Shown piece after piece: positions 5,447 through 7,495 of a stretch of DNA of 7,495 nucleotides. A model generated the notes under the pieces. That model worked only from the letters and a program-made list of their open reading frames with translations, was not told the DNA's origin and made no database searches. Position 1 is the first letter of the stretch. Each line of letters begins with the position of its first letter. A program made the position numbers and the translations under genes. Source of the DNA: Pseudomonadota bacterium (lineage in GTDB: Bacteria; Pseudomonadota; Alphaproteobacteria; Rhizobiales; Xanthobacteraceae); NCBI GenBank assembly GCA_023387555.1, contig JAEWHY010000447.1, forward strand, positions 1-7,495, read 5' to 3'.

Positions 5447-6603
5447 GCGGACGGCCGATCCAGCATGTCGGCCCCAAACTCGGAGACATGCTTGCAGCCG
5501 CAGAGGCCAAGCTCGCGCTCGATCTCGGTCCGCAGGATCGTCAGCGCATGGGCCGCACCCTCGCTGCCGCCGAGCGCGGTGCCGAACAGTGTCGGGCGGC
5601 CGAGCATAACGCCGTCGGCGCCAAGCGCTGTGGCCTTGAGAACGTCGCTGCCCCTGCGGATGCCACCATCGAGCAGGATGCGCATGCGCCCGTTCAGAGC
5701 GGCGACGATCGCAGGCAGGGCGTCGATCGGAGCCATCGCACTGTCGACGCATCGGGCGCCATGATTTGACACCACGATCGCATCGGCTCCCATGTCGGCG
5801 GCCTGCACCGCGTCGTCAGCGCGGAGAATGCCCTTGAGGATCAATTGGCCTTTCCAGAGCTCGCGGAGCGATCGCACGTCGTCCCAGCTGAGATCTTCAC
5901 AGCGCGATGCCGATCTGGAAGACGAGAAGCCCGTTATCGTCGTCCGCATTTCAGGAGGATGGTTCTCGAACTTCGGCATGCCCGAACCGAGATAATACCG
6001 CCCCATCACCGAGAGCAGCCAGCGCGGGTGCAGGAGCATGTCGACGGTCGAACGCGGCGAGAGTGAGAACGGCACGGTGAAACCGTTTCGCGCATTGTAT
6101 TCGCGATTGGGGACGACCGAACAATCCACGGTCAGGACCAGCGCCTCGAAGCCGAGTGCCGCGGCCCGCTGGACCATCGCGTGCGACACGCGCCGGTCCG
6201 CAAACATGTTGAGCTGAAACCACAACCGGCCGCCGGCCTGCGCGGCGATGGTTTCCATGGAGGTCATGGCGTTGGTCGCCAGCGTGAATGGCACGCCGAT
6301 TGCGGCGGCCGCGCGGGCAAGTTCGAGTTCGCCCTGATACCAGACCAGTCCCGCGGATCCGGTCGGGGCCACCGCAACCGGCATCGCCGATGGCTTGCCG
6401 AGGAGGTCGACCGCCGCGCTCCGGCCAGTCACATCGCGAAGAACCTTCGGCCGGACCCGGATATTTTCAAACGCCAGGCGGTTGCGCCGGAGGGCCACTT
6501 CGTCTTCGGCGCCGCGGTCGATGTATTCGAAGACGCCTCTCGGCAGGCGCCGGCGGGCTTGCTCGCGAAGGTCGTGCAGGTTGTGAACGGATTTCAACGG
6601 CAT
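5443..6603 (-). CDS. FMN-dependent alpha-hydroxy-acid dehydrogenase/oxidase (LldD/MdlB/glycolate oxidase family)
   Basis: Enzymes of this TIM-barrel family oxidise L-2-hydroxy acids (lactate, mandelate, glycolate) to 2-oxo acids with FMN. The 386-residue length is normal. Family residues seen are Tyr27 in FEYIDRGAEDE, the FMN segment VAPTGSAG at 78-85, WFQLN at 128-132, LTVD at 157-160, Arg167, the FMN Lys257 in LILKGI, the catalytic base His281 and substrate Arg284 in NHGARCVD (280-287), and LDGGIRRGSDVLKATALGAD at 311-330. The stretch 183-213 with HPRWLLSV matches the loop that anchors the membrane-bound lactate and mandelate dehydrogenases, so a quinone-linked membrane enzyme is plausible. 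Two oddities are Asn132, where the family normally has a substrate-site Tyr, and Ala283/Cys285 in place of the usual NHGGRQ. The substrate is therefore uncertain. The start ATG at 6603 has only a weak upstream ribosome site. The neighbouring solute-receptor gene on the same strand suggests a shared catabolic role. Confidence 0.9.
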   Translation of the reverse strand: MPLKSVHNLHDLREQARRRLPRGVFEYIDRGAEDEVALRRNRLAFENIRVRPKVLRDVTGRSAAVDLLGKPSAMPVAVAPTGSAGLVWYQGELELARAAAAIGVPFTLATNAMTSMETIAAQAGGRLWFQLNMFADRRVSHAMVQRAAALGFEALVLTVDCSVVPNREYNARNGFTVPFSLSPRSTVDMLLHPRWLLSVMGRYYLGSGMPKFENHPPEMRTTITGFSSSRSASRCEDLSWDDVRSLRELWKGQLILKGILRADDAVQAADMGADAIVVSNHGARCVDSAMAPIDALPAIVAALNGRMRILLDGGIRRGSDVLKATALGADGVMLGRPTLFGTALGGSEGAAHALTILRTEIERELGLCGCKHVSEFGADMLDRPSA

Positions 6604-6782
6604 GAGTGCGGGACCGCAACTTGGGAAAGGCTTGCGACGCGATGCAGAGAAATTGCCCCCGAACCGCGTCGGCTATCGTGCGGCGTCCGGACTGACGGCA
6701 GACGTCAGAAAGGTTGCCGAAGGCAGGGTCGAAGCCAGATGCGCGCGTTCACGATCAAGCGAATTCGCGCGCGCCGGGACGC
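6604..6782 (-). other. 179-nt intergenic region upstream of the hydroxy-acid dehydrogenase gene
   Basis: No open frame here resembles a protein. The region holds a 17-bp dyad at 6692-6708, listed separately, and a 10-bp palindrome GCGAATTCGC at 6759-6768. No T-tract terminator follows the receptor gene and no convincing -35/-10 pair stands out, so it is unresolved whether the two minus-strand genes are one transcription unit. Confidence 0.5.
6692..6708. promoter_or_regulatory. Candidate operator dyad upstream of the hydroxy-acid dehydrogenase gene
   Basis: CTGACG and CGTCAG form a perfect 6-bp inverted repeat around a 5-nt centre, 88-105 nt upstream of the ATG at 6603. The size suits a dimeric regulator. 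With no T-tract it is a poor terminator. A 6-bp repeat can also occur by chance, so this is tentative. Confidence 0.35.
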
Positions 6783-7495
6783 TCATTGCTGATTGGACAG
6801 ATTGATCTCCTTGAGGATGCCGGCCCATCGCTTGGAATCGGTCTCAATGAGACGGGAAAAATCGGCCCGGTTCAGGTCAAGCAAACTGGCTTGCATTGCG
6901 GCGATGCTCTTTTGCATCTCCGGGCGGGCCAGCGCCTTCTGGATCGCGGCGTTCAGCGTGTTGACCACGTCCGAGGGCGTGCCGGCCGGCGCAAAGATGC
7001 CGACCCATGCGGCCACATCCACCGACGGATAGCCTTGCTCGGCGGCGGTGGGCAGATCCGGGAAGGTGGTGTTCCGTGTCCGGCCGAGTGCTGCGATCGG
7101 GCGAATCTGGCCCGCCTGCACGGCAGGGGCTGCCGTTGAGGCGGTGACAGGCAGCAACGGAATTTGTCCGCCGATCAGGTCCGTCAAAGCCGGTGCACCG
7201 CCACGGTAGGCGACGTGCTCCATGTCCAGTTTCATTTCGCGCTTCAGGAGTTCCATGGACAGGTGCTGCAACGTGCCTGCGCCTGCCGATCCATAGTGGA
7301 TGGCTTTGCCATTGCCGTAAGCGGCGAGGTCTTTCAGGTTGCGAATGCCTGTCTTCTCGCTGGCCGCGATGACCAGCGGCAATTCGATCAGTGCCGCGAC
7401 GGGGACGAGATCGCTCAATGAATCGTATGGCTTCGGCTTGACCATATTCGGGCTGATCGCGATCGAGCCGGTCTCTCCGATCACGAGCGTATAGC
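6783..7495 (-). CDS. Bug/TctC-type periplasmic solute-binding protein, 5' end cut by window edge
   Basis: Bug-family proteins are exported periplasmic receptors, mostly for carboxylates, that feed tripartite tricarboxylate (TTT) transporters or act as sensors. The last 237 codons are present. The frame enters from the right edge as YTLVIGETGSIAISP, the segment that follows 'PDG' in this family. The GTG at 7484 is thus internal and not a start. Family marks are YGSAGAGTLQHLSMELLK, then HVAYRGGAPALTDLIGGQIPLLP forming the carboxylate-binding second domain, AGQIRPIAALG, PDLPTAAEQGYPSVDVAAWVGIFAPAGTP, and a C-terminal helix ending NLSNQQ. About 90 residues, including the signal peptide, lie outside. 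No TctA/TctB membrane genes are in the window, as is common for orphan Bug genes. The hydroxy-acid dehydrogenase gene 179 nt downstream on the same strand hints at a hydroxy-carboxylate ligand. The family call is strong; the ligand is unknown. Confidence 0.93.
   Translation of the reverse strand, partial: YTLVIGETGSIAISPNMVKPKPYDSLSDLVPVAALIELPLVIAASEKTGIRNLKDLAAYGNGKAIHYGSAGAGTLQHLSMELLKREMKLDMEHVAYRGGAPALTDLIGGQIPLLPVTASTAAPAVQAGQIRPIAALGRTRNTTFPDLPTAAEQGYPSVDVAAWVGIFAPAGTPSDVVNTLNAAIQKALARPEMQKSIAAMQASLLDLNRADFSRLIETDSKRWAGILKEINLSNQQ

Noticed and set aside
6759..6768. GCGAATTCGC palindrome
   Set aside because: It is a 10-bp palindrome in a short GC-rich spacer with no promoter or gene end next to it, too weak to call on its own.
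7482..7484. GTG as start of the solute-receptor gene
   Set aside because: The frame continues upstream to the window edge with YTL-like residues that belong to the family's N-terminal domain, so the GTG is an internal valine.

Overview
The window is GC-rich chromosomal DNA from an alphaproteobacterium, most likely Hyphomicrobiales (Rhizobiales) near Bradyrhizobiaceae/Xanthobacteraceae. This rests on the order pyrB - degenerate dihydroorotase - plsY - dprA, which I recall from Bradyrhizobium and Rhodopseudomonas, and on protein style. No search was run. The window is almost fully coding, with no RNA gene, CRISPR array or insertion sequence visible.

Region 1 (1-3727, minus strand) reads pyrB, pyrC-like, plsY, dprA from right to left. 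PyrB is the catalytic chain of aspartate transcarbamoylase, with all signature motifs. The next gene, 2 nt downstream, is a dihydroorotase homologue that has lost the metal-binding HxH and other active-site residues. It fits the inactive 'pseudo-dihydroorotase' that partners ATCase in Pseudomonas. plsY (membrane glycerol-3-phosphate acyltransferase) and dprA (RecA loader for incoming single-stranded DNA, C-terminus off the left edge) follow, sharing an ATGA stop/start overlap. The cluster looks like one operon joining pyrimidine synthesis, phospholipid synthesis and DNA processing.

Region 2 (3728-3847) is a 120-nt divergent intergenic space. It holds a perfect 8-bp inverted repeat with a 7-nt centre. 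One arm overlaps a candidate pyrB -35 box, and the -10 lies so close to the pyrB ATG that the mRNA could be leaderless or nearly so.

Region 3 (3848-5446, plus strand) is aidB, an acyl-CoA-dehydrogenase-family flavoprotein closely resembling E. coli AidB (alkylation-damage protection). It ends in a stop codon that overlaps the stop codon of the convergent next gene.

Region 4 (5443-7495, minus strand) has an FMN-dependent 2-hydroxy-acid dehydrogenase/oxidase preceded by the 3' part of a Bug/TctC-type periplasmic solute receptor gene. The pairing suggests uptake and oxidation of a hydroxy-carboxylate, but the substrate cannot be read from the sequence. I found no clearly novel multigene system. 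The most noteworthy points are the pseudo-dihydroorotase, the pyrB promoter architecture, and an unusual Asn at a normally Tyr substrate-site position in the hydroxy-acid enzyme.
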